64,000 nucleotides of DNA from Apostichopus japonicus. Taxonomy: Eukaryota; Echinodermata; Holothuroidea; Aspidochirotida; Stichopodidae. Of the stretch, positions 62,717-64,000 are shown piece by piece. The notes under the pieces are model-generated. The model did no database searches and was not told the DNA's origin. It saw only the letters and a program-made list of their open reading frames with translations. The stretch lies in contig NC_092562.1 in NCBI RefSeq assembly GCF_037975245.1, forward strand, positions 19,190,054 through 19,254,053. Reading direction: 5' to 3'. A program made the position numbers and the translations under genes. The first letter of the stretch is position 1. Every line of letters starts with the position of its first letter.

Positions 62717-63212
62717 GTCCTTGATTTGTGTCCAGGATTATCATCATTTTTATGTTTATTATTATTATTACGTAATAACCTTTCCAGTGTAGCAATAGAC
62801 CGGTTGGCTTTCTTTTGGTTTGATATTAAGTTCCAAGAAACTGTAATGTATGATACTTCCCAGAGGCAGGCTGGCAGTCGGTCAGTCAGTCTTGGATGAA
62901 TTTATAACACTCGTCTCTCATTTGTTCCTGCAGATGTCAGACCACTGTTGGTCTTCCTCGACCAACCAATCAAATGAATCGACGCAAGGCAAGTCTTTCC
63001 AGAGGACGATGAGCGCTCAGGACACCCTGGAGGAAGCAACGGCTCTCCTCACCGGCCTGACCACCCAAGACGTCTTCGATGACCTGGAACAGTCCAACGG
63101 GGACACCAGCCAAGAGGGGTCGGAGGTCAACACCTCGAGCCAGAAAGAAGGAGAGGAAAACGAAGACATGCAGGAGGAGAGTACGACAAATTACGACGAC
63201 GTGGACAATTGA
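16408..63212 (+). CDS. USP24: USP24, ubiquitin carboxyl-terminal hydrolase 24 (complete, 51 coding exons)
   Basis: Large cysteine deubiquitinase that removes ubiquitin from substrate proteins. I joined 51 exons at GT-AG sites. All phases agree and the total is 7776 nt, or 2591 residues plus stop, against about 2620 in vertebrates. Seen in the translation: UBA-like domain (about 3-43), PPSY motif (87-90), a long alpha-helical scaffold with conserved blocks ([17 protein letters not shown]-like, [27 protein letters not shown]), a ubiquitin-like segment (about 940-1010), the USP domain (about 1645-2000) with Cys box GGATCYMN, zinc-binding CxxC pairs at 1768/1771 and 1814/1817, His box NAGHYYSF and WYKFND, and a C-terminal [11 protein letters not shown] block that matches the family. 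The start is the first ATG in a 5' exon that begins with the UBA. A roughly 25-residue insert known in vertebrates between exons 12 and 13 is absent from this model. The identification is very secure; single splice sites less so. Confidence 0.96.
17146..17783. mobile_element. MITE-like non-autonomous DNA transposon (638 bp)
   Basis: The left end begins GGGATGTTACTAAAACGAAT and the right end, read from the other strand, begins GGGACAAACTAAAACGAATG: terminal inverted repeats of about 23 bp. Subterminal CGAATGACA motifs are repeated in inverted orientation at both ends (at least 3 left, at least 6 right). TAGTATA flanks both sides (17139-17145, 17784-17790) as a perfect 7-bp candidate target duplication. 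If the element is taken to start TAGGGA, an 8-bp imperfect duplication as in hAT elements would be possible. No transposase is encoded. It lies in USP24 intron 1. Confidence 0.75.
20105..20280. repeat. Degenerate GTACTCGGA repeats
   Basis: About ten copies of GTACTCGGA-like or GGTACTTGG-like motifs (both orientations of a near-palindromic GTAC core) within 175 bp, ending about 110 bp before USP24 exon 2. Confidence 0.8.
20392..20578 (+). CDS. USP24: USP24 exon 2
   Basis: Residues 99-161. [20 protein letters not shown] and [15 protein letters not shown] match the family's [34 protein letters not shown]. Acceptor TTTGCAG, donor GTAAAC, phase 1 out. Confidence 0.95.
21470..21681 (+). CDS. USP24: USP24 exon 3
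   Basis: Residues 161-231. [29 protein letters not shown] and [19 protein letters not shown] match USP24. Acceptor AACAG, donor GTGAGT. Confidence 0.95.
21682..25359 (+). other. USP24: USP24 intron 3 (3.7 kb)
   Basis: No gene recognised. It contains a diverged local duplication (24088-24740), a G-rich run at 24176-24195, and a poly-C/CT stretch near 21755-21795. Confidence 0.75.
24088..24740. repeat. Diverged local duplication, two units
   Basis: TATGGTTTTTCTT..CAATTCA followed by AGAGTATTTATTAGCA occurs at 24226-24262 and 24664-24701. The preceding GTATTGATCACTGGCATGTG / TTATTGATTACAGGTATGTG pair and G-run also match. Offset about 440 bp. Confidence 0.75.
25360..25521 (+). CDS. USP24: USP24 exon 4
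   Basis: Residues 232-285. [15 protein letters not shown], then [16 protein letters not shown] and [10 protein letters not shown], as in the family. Acceptor CTGTAG, donor GTAAAT. It follows the longest but one intron of the gene. Confidence 0.95.
26237..26308 (+). CDS. USP24: USP24 exon 5
   Basis: Residues 286-309, [20 protein letters not shown]. The family has FGELGGFAAIQAKL here. Acceptor TTTCAG, donor GTAAGA. Confidence 0.92.
26800..27040. repeat. 18-bp minisatellite (ACATTGGTGTTACCAAGA)n, about 13 copies
   Basis: Unit AACATTGGTGTTACCAAG with a few variants (GTGATACC, CACAAACATTGATG). The period is a multiple of 3 and no unit contains a stop in several frames, so long spurious ORFs appear on both strands. 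In USP24 intron 5. Confidence 0.95.
27317..27457 (+). CDS. USP24: USP24 exon 6
   Basis: Residues 310-356, [14 protein letters not shown] and onward; the family has LIQPLGVCAEYLN. Acceptor TTACAG, donor GTAGGC. Confidence 0.92.
27782..27940 (+). CDS. USP24: USP24 exon 7
   Basis: Residues 357-409. [20 protein letters not shown] then SLKE, a close match to the family's [20 protein letters not shown]. Acceptor TAACAG, donor GTCAGT. Confidence 0.94.
28534..28642 (+). CDS. USP24: USP24 exon 8
   Basis: Residues 410-446. [19 protein letters not shown], then [17 protein letters not shown] across the junction. Acceptor GCTAG, donor GTATGA, phase 1. Confidence 0.94.
28940..29043 (+). CDS. USP24: USP24 exon 9
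   Basis: Residues 446-480. [20 protein letters not shown], then [14 protein letters not shown]. Acceptor TTTTAG, donor GTGAGT. Confidence 0.95.
29770..29877 (+). CDS. USP24: USP24 exon 10
   Basis: Residues 481-516. [20 protein letters not shown] then LIQK; the family has VIENIHTIIAAAAVKFN. Acceptor CTCAG, donor GTGAAT. Confidence 0.95.
30412..30507 (+). CDS. USP24: USP24 exon 11
   Basis: Residues 517-548, [19 protein letters not shown]; the family has DRVRQKLLSLIGRIGREAR. Acceptor GACAG, donor GTAAAA. Confidence 0.94.
30988..31149 (+). CDS. USP24: USP24 exon 12
   Basis: Residues 549-602. [15 protein letters not shown], then [12 protein letters not shown]. Acceptor TTTTAG, donor GTACCG (weak). 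Vertebrates carry about 25 extra residues after this point; no matching exon was seen in 31150-31928. Confidence 0.93.
31929..32012 (+). CDS. USP24: USP24 exon 13
   Basis: Residues 603-630, [20 protein letters not shown]; the family has VVPALRQLHEITRSFIKQTY. Acceptor TCTAG, donor GTAAGA. Confidence 0.94.
32185..32250 (-). repeat. 3' tail of a non-LTR retrotransposon or SINE
   Basis: Reverse complement has GCGCCTTATAAGTACCATTT followed by ATTATTATTATTATTAC, a CR1/L2-like tail. Short fragment in USP24 intron 13. Confidence 0.45.
32753..32887 (+). repeat. USP24: 68-bp tandem duplication across the exon 14 acceptor
   Basis: Copy 1 (32753-32820) and copy 2 (32822-32887) share TTGCAT, TTTCTTCATTA, TTACCCAGGAGTTAAAT and GACATCAT..CAAACTG. 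Copy 2 is the real acceptor plus the first 45 nt of exon 14. Copy 1 has AAG in place of TAG and an in-frame TAA in the exon-like part. Confidence 0.9.
32843..32992 (+). CDS. USP24: USP24 exon 14
   Basis: Residues 631-680. [20 protein letters not shown], then KCHKMA, and DGKYTHTE. Its 5' end and acceptor are duplicated just upstream, at 32753-32820, in a copy with an in-frame stop. Donor GTGAGT. Confidence 0.95.
34066..34197 (+). CDS. USP24: USP24 exon 15
   Basis: Residues 681-724. [20 protein letters not shown], then AKEIWDCL. Acceptor CCCAG, donor GTAAGA. Confidence 0.95.
34355..34515. repeat. (TTTTA)n simple repeat
   Basis: Imperfect TTTTATTTTA pentamer array in USP24 intron 15. The 75-codon plus ORF here is spurious. 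Confidence 0.9.
34642..34830 (+). CDS. USP24: USP24 exon 16
   Basis: Residues 725-787. [20 protein letters not shown], then FREKILK; the family has CFEWFTKGQHDLESDVQQQLFKEKILK. Acceptor AATAG, donor GTAAGC. Confidence 0.95.
35624..35764 (+). CDS. USP24: USP24 exon 17
   Basis: Residues 788-834. [20 protein letters not shown] then SEDIANAAI. Acceptor ATCAG, donor GTAATA. Confidence 0.95.
36469..36635 (+). CDS. USP24: USP24 exon 18
   Basis: Residues 835-890. [20 protein letters not shown], then a Thr/Ala-rich stretch [14 protein letters not shown], as in the family. Acceptor TGCAG, donor GTAAAG, phase 2. Confidence 0.94.
37248..37425 (+). CDS. USP24: USP24 exon 19
   Basis: Residues 890-949. 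[20 protein letters not shown], then [12 protein letters not shown], a strong family block that leads into the ubiquitin-like segment. Acceptor TTCAG, donor GTGAGT. Confidence 0.95.
37704..37802 (+). CDS. USP24: USP24 exon 20 (ubiquitin-like segment)
   Basis: Residues 950-982. [19 protein letters not shown] matches the family's SNETIGSVRWKIAKQL, the central part of a ubiquitin-like fold. Acceptor GACAG, donor GTGAGT. Confidence 0.93.
38247..38348 (+). CDS. USP24: USP24 exon 21 (ubiquitin-like segment)
   Basis: Residues 983-1016. [20 protein letters not shown], then NVKTLGSGS; the family has DQKLLHQLGFSDEQILTVKTSGSG. Acceptor ACCAG, donor GTAAGT. Confidence 0.93.
38544..38671 (+). CDS. USP24: USP24 exon 22
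   Basis: Residues 1017-1059. [20 protein letters not shown] then YQVAEWDEP. The serine-rich insert of vertebrates is shorter here. Acceptor CACAG, donor GTAAGT. Confidence 0.93.
39621..39843 (+). CDS. USP24: USP24 exon 23
   Basis: Residues 1059-1133. [18 protein letters not shown], an acidic linker, then [12 protein letters not shown]; the family has GMSTFRVLYNLE. Acceptor TTCAG, donor GTGAGA. Confidence 0.95.
39866..39965 (-). repeat. Possible LINE 3' tail
   Basis: Reverse complement ends GAAATAAAAAGATTGAATTG, then TTGAATTG, a typical tail for CR1-like elements. Only a short fragment. Confidence 0.35.
40294..40490 (+). CDS. USP24: USP24 exon 24
   Basis: Residues 1134-1199. [20 protein letters not shown], then [19 protein letters not shown]. 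Acceptor TATAG, donor GTATGA, phase 2. Confidence 0.95.
41014..41096. repeat. Two 41-bp direct repeats
   Basis: AAGTTAGGTAACACACCCTC... and AAGTTAGCTAACACACCCTC..., each ending in TTCACCTCCCCCCCC, side by side in USP24 intron 24. Confidence 0.85.
41191..41410 (+). CDS. USP24: USP24 exon 25
   Basis: Residues 1199-1272. [11 protein letters not shown] is followed by a Ser-rich, probably disordered stretch, then [10 protein letters not shown] and ARYVIQ. It lies where vertebrate USP24 is also serine-rich. Acceptor CACAG, donor GTAAGC. Confidence 0.92.
41440..41735 (-). mobile_element. tRNA-derived SINE
   Basis: Minus-strand reading: tRNA-like head TTGTGGTCAAGTGGTTAAGG with A box, B box GGTTCGAGTCCTGGCC, a body with CCATGGGCAAGGCACTTTAT, and an AATATTATTATTATTGG tail. 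It appears nearly full length (about 295 bp). In USP24 intron 25. Confidence 0.8.
41905..42185 (+). mobile_element. Second SINE, 5'-truncated
   Basis: GAGTCCTGACCAGATCATTA, then TTGTGTCCTTGGGCGAGG, is the same B-box-to-body layout as the neighbouring SINE, in the opposite orientation and without the A-box half. In USP24 intron 25. Confidence 0.55.
42443..42614 (+). CDS. USP24: USP24 exon 26
   Basis: Residues 1273-1330. [20 protein letters not shown], then STNQPIKE, matching the family's MRLSWAAAAGRL...SSQPIKE. The donor is an unusual GTTGGT. Confidence 0.92.
43271..43302 (+). other. G-quadruplex-forming run
   Basis: GGGGTGGGGTGGGGGTGGGG followed by TTGGGG gives five G-tracts with 1-2-nt loops, about 240 bp before USP24 exon 27. 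Confidence 0.7.
43539..43697 (+). CDS. USP24: USP24 exon 27
   Basis: Residues 1330-1383. [20 protein letters not shown], then [14 protein letters not shown]. Acceptor TACAG, donor GTAATT. Confidence 0.94.
44180..44414 (+). CDS. USP24: USP24 exon 28
   Basis: Residues 1383-1461. [32 protein letters not shown] and [15 protein letters not shown] match USP24. Acceptor CACAG, donor GTAAGT, phase 2. Confidence 0.95.
45028..45089 (+). CDS. USP24: USP24 exon 29
   Basis: Residues 1461-1482, [20 protein letters not shown]; the family has LLSQCMEYFDLRCQLLDDL. 62 nt. Acceptor CACAG, donor GTAAGT. Confidence 0.93.
45395..45586 (+). CDS. USP24: USP24 exon 30
   Basis: Residues 1482-1546. [20 protein letters not shown], then [17 protein letters not shown]. 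Acceptor TTTAG, donor GTGAGT. Confidence 0.95.
46269..46386 (+). CDS. USP24: USP24 exon 31
   Basis: Residues 1546-1585. [20 protein letters not shown]. The reading frame used by the spliced message (not the longest ORF here) matches the family's SSLIKPLLDDFLFRASRIIL. Acceptor TACAG, donor GTAAGC. Confidence 0.92.
46616..46890. repeat. 55-bp tandem repeat, five copies
   Basis: GGCTAGGCTATGCAAAAGCT... restarts at 46621, 46676, 46731, 46786 and 46841, always 55 bp apart, with a few substitutions. In USP24 intron 31. Confidence 0.93.
47081..47225 (+). CDS. USP24: USP24 exon 32
   Basis: Residues 1585-1633. [20 protein letters not shown], then [16 protein letters not shown] and KEWE. The 3' end and GTATAT donor form the first unit of a roughly 69-bp tandem array. 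Acceptor TCCAG. Confidence 0.92.
47205..47555 (+). repeat. USP24: About 69-bp tandem array starting in exon 32 and copying its 5' splice site
   Basis: AACATGTCAAAGGAATGGGA then GGTATAT starts at 47205 inside exon 32. Related units start near 47274, 47345, 47416 and 47485. Units 3 and 4 keep ATGGGAG|GTATAT intact; units 2 and 5 have GGGGATGT and GGGAGATG. Confidence 0.9.
47801..47917 (+). CDS. USP24: USP24 exon 33 (catalytic Cys box)
   Basis: Residues 1634-1672. YLPPVEG, then [20 protein letters not shown], the USP Cys box. The nucleophile is Cys1655. Acceptor ATCAG, donor GTAAGA. Confidence 0.97.
48036..48330 (+). mobile_element. tRNA-derived SINE
   Basis: The head CTGTGGCCGAGTGGATAAAT (Ser/Leu-like A box) and GGTTCGAGGTTCGATTCCCG (B box) are followed by an unrelated body with CCTTGCAGGCTTCTCCCAC and CGCTTAAGCGTCGTAAAAA. 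The acceptor stem does not pair, so it is a SINE rather than a tRNA gene. It ends about 65 bp before USP24 exon 34. Confidence 0.78.
48395..48616 (+). CDS. USP24: USP24 exon 34
   Basis: Residues 1673-1746. [20 protein letters not shown], then [20 protein letters not shown]. The QQDAFDFF block is the conserved QQDA motif of USP domains. Acceptor CTCAG, donor GTAAAC. Confidence 0.96.
49061..49143 (+). CDS. USP24: USP24 exon 35 (zinc-binding pair 1)
   Basis: Residues 1747-1774. [20 protein letters not shown] carries Cys1768 and Cys1771, the first half of the Cys4 zinc site of the USP fingers. Acceptor TTCAG, donor GTAAAT. Confidence 0.95.
49490..49628 (+). CDS. USP24: USP24 exon 36 (zinc-binding pair 2)
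   Basis: Residues 1774-1820. [34 protein letters not shown], then LCEDCNEK with Cys1814 and Cys1817. Acceptor CACAG, donor GTAAAA. Confidence 0.95.
49718..50081. repeat. 23-bp minisatellite (GTTGAGGGATGGGGTTGAATCAG)n, about 15-16 copies
   Basis: Regular 23-bp period with minor variants (AATCAG, ATTCAG, CTCAG, TTCAGG). In USP24 intron 36, which also separates two exons of the catalytic domain. Confidence 0.95.
50547..50666 (+). CDS. USP24: USP24 exon 37
   Basis: Residues 1821-1860. [20 protein letters not shown], then [19 protein letters not shown], standard USP core. The donor is an unusual GTTTGA. Acceptor TGCAG. Confidence 0.95.
51049..51263 (+). CDS. USP24: USP24 exon 38 (catalytic His box)
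   Basis: Residues 1861-1932. [15 protein letters not shown], a highly charged Glu/Lys linker (about 1877-1900), then [20 protein letters not shown] with His1923. Acceptor TGTAG, donor GTAAGA. Confidence 0.97.
51750..51889 (+). CDS. USP24: USP24 exon 39 (third catalytic residue)
   Basis: Residues 1932-1979. [19 protein letters not shown] holds the Asn1946-Asp1947 pair that completes the catalytic site, followed by [12 protein letters not shown]. Acceptor CACAG, donor GTAAGT. Confidence 0.96.
52690..53240 (+). mobile_element. 3' end of a non-LTR retrotransposon (LINE)
   Basis: ORF 52708-52992 has [20 protein letters not shown], then [11 protein letters not shown] and [20 protein letters not shown], typical of the C-terminus of CR1/jockey-like reverse transcriptase ORFs. 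A 3' UTR and an A-rich (AAATAAACAAAACGAAACG) tail follow and stop about 20-30 bp before the USP24 exon 40 acceptor. Confidence 0.75.
53259..53409 (+). CDS. USP24: USP24 exon 40 (end of USP domain)
   Basis: Residues 1979-2029. [13 protein letters not shown] is the last strand of the USP fold (the family has RYWNAYMLFYQRV). The remainder is a variable linker. The acceptor lies about 30 bp after a LINE tail. Donor GTGAGT, phase 2. Confidence 0.92.
53890..54118 (+). CDS. USP24: USP24 exon 41
   Basis: Residues 2029-2105. [20 protein letters not shown], then [14 protein letters not shown] and [20 protein letters not shown]; the family has KKGEKKGLFVEKMP...RDENLKFMKNRDVYSSDYF. Acceptor AACAG, donor GTAAGT. 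Confidence 0.95.
54379..54681. repeat. 91-bp tandem repeat, about 3.3 copies
   Basis: TGTAATGGACCATGTCACTT... restarts at 54379, 54470, 54561 and 54652. Copies are more than 90% alike by eye. In USP24 intron 41. Confidence 0.95.
54865..54968 (+). CDS. USP24: USP24 exon 42
   Basis: Residues 2106-2140. [20 protein letters not shown]; the family has VSLQLAIQFLFQTYLRTKKK. Acceptor TCCAG, donor GTAATG. Confidence 0.94.
55655..55765 (+). CDS. USP24: USP24 exon 43
   Basis: Residues 2140-2177. [20 protein letters not shown], then [10 protein letters not shown]; the family has EWIATIEALLSKSFDACQWLVEYFISSEG. Acceptor GTTAG, donor GTGAGC. Confidence 0.93.
56515..56737 (+). CDS. USP24: USP24 exon 44
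   Basis: Residues 2177-2251. [20 protein letters not shown], then [20 protein letters not shown]; the family has IFLLECNVREVRVAVATILE...LLDKDVPENCKNCAQYF. Acceptor TGTAG, donor GTGAGT. Confidence 0.95.
57142..57237 (+). CDS. USP24: USP24 exon 45
   Basis: Residues 2252-2283, [20 protein letters not shown] and flanks; moderately conserved. Acceptor TTCAG, donor GTAAGA. The frame stays open past the donor into LINE-derived sequence as far as 57573. Confidence 0.9.
57245..57668 (+). mobile_element. 5'-truncated LINE (CR1/L2-like) 3' end
   Basis: [20 protein letters not shown] then KILLKTHLF and a stop at 57571-57573 is a standard C-terminus of a LINE ORF2. The 3' UTR has GGGCCTTGAGCAGTGAC, GGCGCTATATAATTTCATTT and a TTATTATTATT tail. 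The 5' edge is unclear (57240-57400). In USP24 intron 45. Confidence 0.8.
57853..57964 (+). CDS. USP24: USP24 exon 46
   Basis: Residues 2284-2321. [20 protein letters not shown]; the family has RRWSSAQAREFGNLHNTVALL. Acceptor TACAG; the donor is an unusual GTTGGT. Confidence 0.93.
58330..58815 (+). repeat. USP24: 240-bp tandem duplication across the exon 47 acceptor
   Basis: Copies run 58330-58569 and 58570-58815. Both contain TTCAATTGCCA.GCCCAGTAT, TCAAACTTGTTTTATGTCAC, GGACAATGTTCAGGAAAG, CTTCTTAGTATTCAAGTTT and TTTGGCAGCCCAAGG. The second copy ends in the true acceptor and the first bases of exon 47. Confidence 0.92.
58795..58916 (+). CDS. USP24: USP24 exon 47
   Basis: Residues 2321-2361. 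[20 protein letters not shown], then ECLRYIRE; moderately conserved. The acceptor TTTGGCAG and the first roughly 20 coding bases also occur in an upstream duplicate at about 58550. Donor GTAAAA. Confidence 0.9.
59949..60068 (+). CDS. USP24: USP24 exon 48
   Basis: Residues 2362-2401. [20 protein letters not shown]; the family has LIEMVVYCCFCNEHFSFTML. Acceptor TTCAG, donor GTATGA. Confidence 0.95.
60360..60400 (+). other. G-rich quadruplex-prone tract
   Basis: G-tracts of 5, 4, 9, 3 and 4 with short loops, in USP24 intron 48. Confidence 0.6.
60592..61010. repeat. Diverged C-rich direct duplication
   Basis: CCCCTTCCCCATCCCCCTAA then TGCCATCATTAGCACTTTTT with AGAAGCTCACAAGAG (60628-60680) is echoed by CCACCCTGCCCCATCTCCCA, TGCCTCTGCTAGCACTCCTT and AGAAGCTCTCCAGG (60925-60980), about 300 bp apart. 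In USP24 intron 48. Confidence 0.65.
61138..61276 (+). CDS. USP24: USP24 exon 49
   Basis: Residues 2402-2448. [20 protein letters not shown], then [16 protein letters not shown]. Acceptor TTTTAG. The donor GTTCGT is weak but is demanded by phase and homology. Confidence 0.92.
62082..62236 (+). CDS. USP24: USP24 exon 50
   Basis: Residues 2448-2499. [20 protein letters not shown], then [11 protein letters not shown]; the family has RCYQCVKFLVTLAQKCPAAK...WAVQWLQKK. Acceptor TTCAG, donor GTGGGT. Confidence 0.95.
62650..62714. repeat. (TCCATA)n and (TA)n microsatellite
   Basis: TCCATATCCATATATCCATA leads into about 15 TA dinucleotides, in USP24 intron 50. Confidence 0.95.
62934..63212 (+). CDS. 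USP24: USP24 exon 51 (C-terminus and stop)
   Basis: Residues 2500-2591, then TGA at 63210-63212. [20 protein letters not shown] then TLEEATALL matches the family's NVSNETSTGKTFQRTISAQDTLAYATALL. It ends in an acidic tail with DDVDN, like the vertebrate DDVDP. Acceptor TGCAG. Confidence 0.96.
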   Translation: MSDHCWSSSTNQSNESTQGKSFQRTMSAQDTLEEATALLTGLTTQDVFDDLEQSNGDTSQEGSEVNTSSQKEGEENEDMQEESTTNYDDVDN

Positions 63213-63700
63213 GATGATGAAGAAAATATTCGAAAAGTGAAAGCTCCATCTCATGGATGAAAGGGAGAAGAAAGAAGATGAATATATCAGCAGGGATGCG
63301 GTTGGTGATGAGATGAAACAATTCCATAACAATTGAGAAAAGATAACTGCAGAAACAAGATAATCAGATAAATGTGTCAATCATTCCATAGAATTTAAGA
63401 GATCTCAATTATCTTCATTAAAGAGATCTTAATTTACCAAGAAAAAGATTGGATACTTTTCAGGAAAGTCTGGTTTTATTATATTTTATAACGGTGTGCG
63501 GAAAATGTTCCAGTCGCGGTCAATTAAGTTGGTCGTTCGAGAGAAACCTCTCACCAGTTCAGTGACCGTGTCATTAAATTGGGTGAGAGATGCTTTTGAA
63601 GCAGACAAAATTATTTTATCTCCTTTGGAAACGAACTATTAATAAGACAGTAACAATTTGGGTAACAATAAAATAATAAAAATCTTGTGTAAAAAAAAAG
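63213..63700 (+). other. USP24: USP24 3' untranslated region
   Basis: AT-rich sequence after the stop codon without a conserved ORF. It runs to two AATAAA hexamers and a short GTGT element at 63687-63690, so the cleavage site is probably about 63690-63705. Beyond it, to 64000, I see nothing assignable; a 60-codon ORF at 63757-63939 has no recognisable features. Confidence 0.65.
63667..63680 (+). terminator. USP24: Two overlapping-range AATAAA poly(A) signals
   Basis: AATAAA occurs at 63667-63672 and 63675-63680, followed within 10-20 bp by a GT-rich run. The location about 455 bp after the stop is normal for a 3' UTR end. Confidence 0.6.
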
Positions 63701-64000
63701 GTATTTAATATTGTGAACCAATAACGTCATTAAAGGCTTCATGTCAGTCAATCAATATGGTTGAGTCTGCTGGTTACCACCAATGGTACAAACACATCGG
63801 AACGAACATTATATTTGATAACCTGTCGTCTAAAAGCGAGAGATTTTCGTCGCGCTCTCGAAAAGAATCCTTAGTTCTTCTCTATAAAATCCTTTCGTGT
63901 TTTTATACAACTTTTAACACAGCTTTTTCTACTAGATGAAATTTTCATGGTCTTTCCAAGTTTTGTTTCTTCTCTATTAATTGGAACTCCCTTCTTTGTT

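Noticed and set aside
63757-63939. 60-codon ORF after the USP24 poly(A) signals
   Set aside because: No conserved sequence; too little evidence for a gene.
1-64000. A previously undescribed multi-gene system
   Set aside because: Both genes belong to known conserved animal families; what is unusual here is repeat and splice-site structure, not a new gene set.

Overview
This is a eukaryotic, intron-rich, AT-rich animal genomic window. Two conserved genes lie head to head with GT-AG introns of roughly 0.1-3.7 kb. The intron content suggests a marine invertebrate deuterostome, most probably an echinoderm such as a sea cucumber: tRNA-derived SINEs, non-LTR retrotransposon 3' ends with a GGCGCTATATAA-type tail and (TTA)n, a cluster of TAGGCCTA octamers, and many minisatellites. 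That organism call is inference and cannot be proved from the window.

Left part (1-15961, minus strand): the 5' part of SZT2, the giant KICSTOR subunit that restrains mTORC1 when amino acids are scarce. I resolve 17 coding exons that join in frame to about 673 residues. The gene runs off the left edge. One short stretch between its last two exons (1360-3769) is unresolved and contains a 389-bp, apparently perfect tandem duplication.

Middle (15962-16407): about 450 bp between the two start codons, presumably a shared bidirectional promoter, set in a cluster of TAGGCCTA palindromes.

Right part (16408-63212, plus strand): a complete USP24 ubiquitin-specific protease gene. Fifty-one coding exons splice in frame to 2591 residues, close to the vertebrate protein (about 2620). 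It has an N-terminal UBA-like domain, a PPxY motif, a long helical-repeat region, a ubiquitin-like segment, a USP catalytic domain with Cys1655, His1923 and an Asn-Asp pair at 1946-1947 and two CxxC zinc-binding pairs, and a conserved C-terminal tail. A 3' UTR with two AATAAA signals follows.

The introns hold a MITE-like DNA transposon (17146-17783), SINE and LINE fragments, and at least six tandem-repeat arrays. The most unusual signal is that three separate tandem duplications inside USP24 copy an exon-intron boundary, giving decoy splice sites: the exon 14 acceptor, the exon 32 donor, and the exon 47 acceptor. In addition, a LINE fragment after exon 45 stays open in the frame of the host exon. 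I see no operon, CRISPR array, virus or new defence system. USP24 introns not listed separately hold nothing that I recognise.
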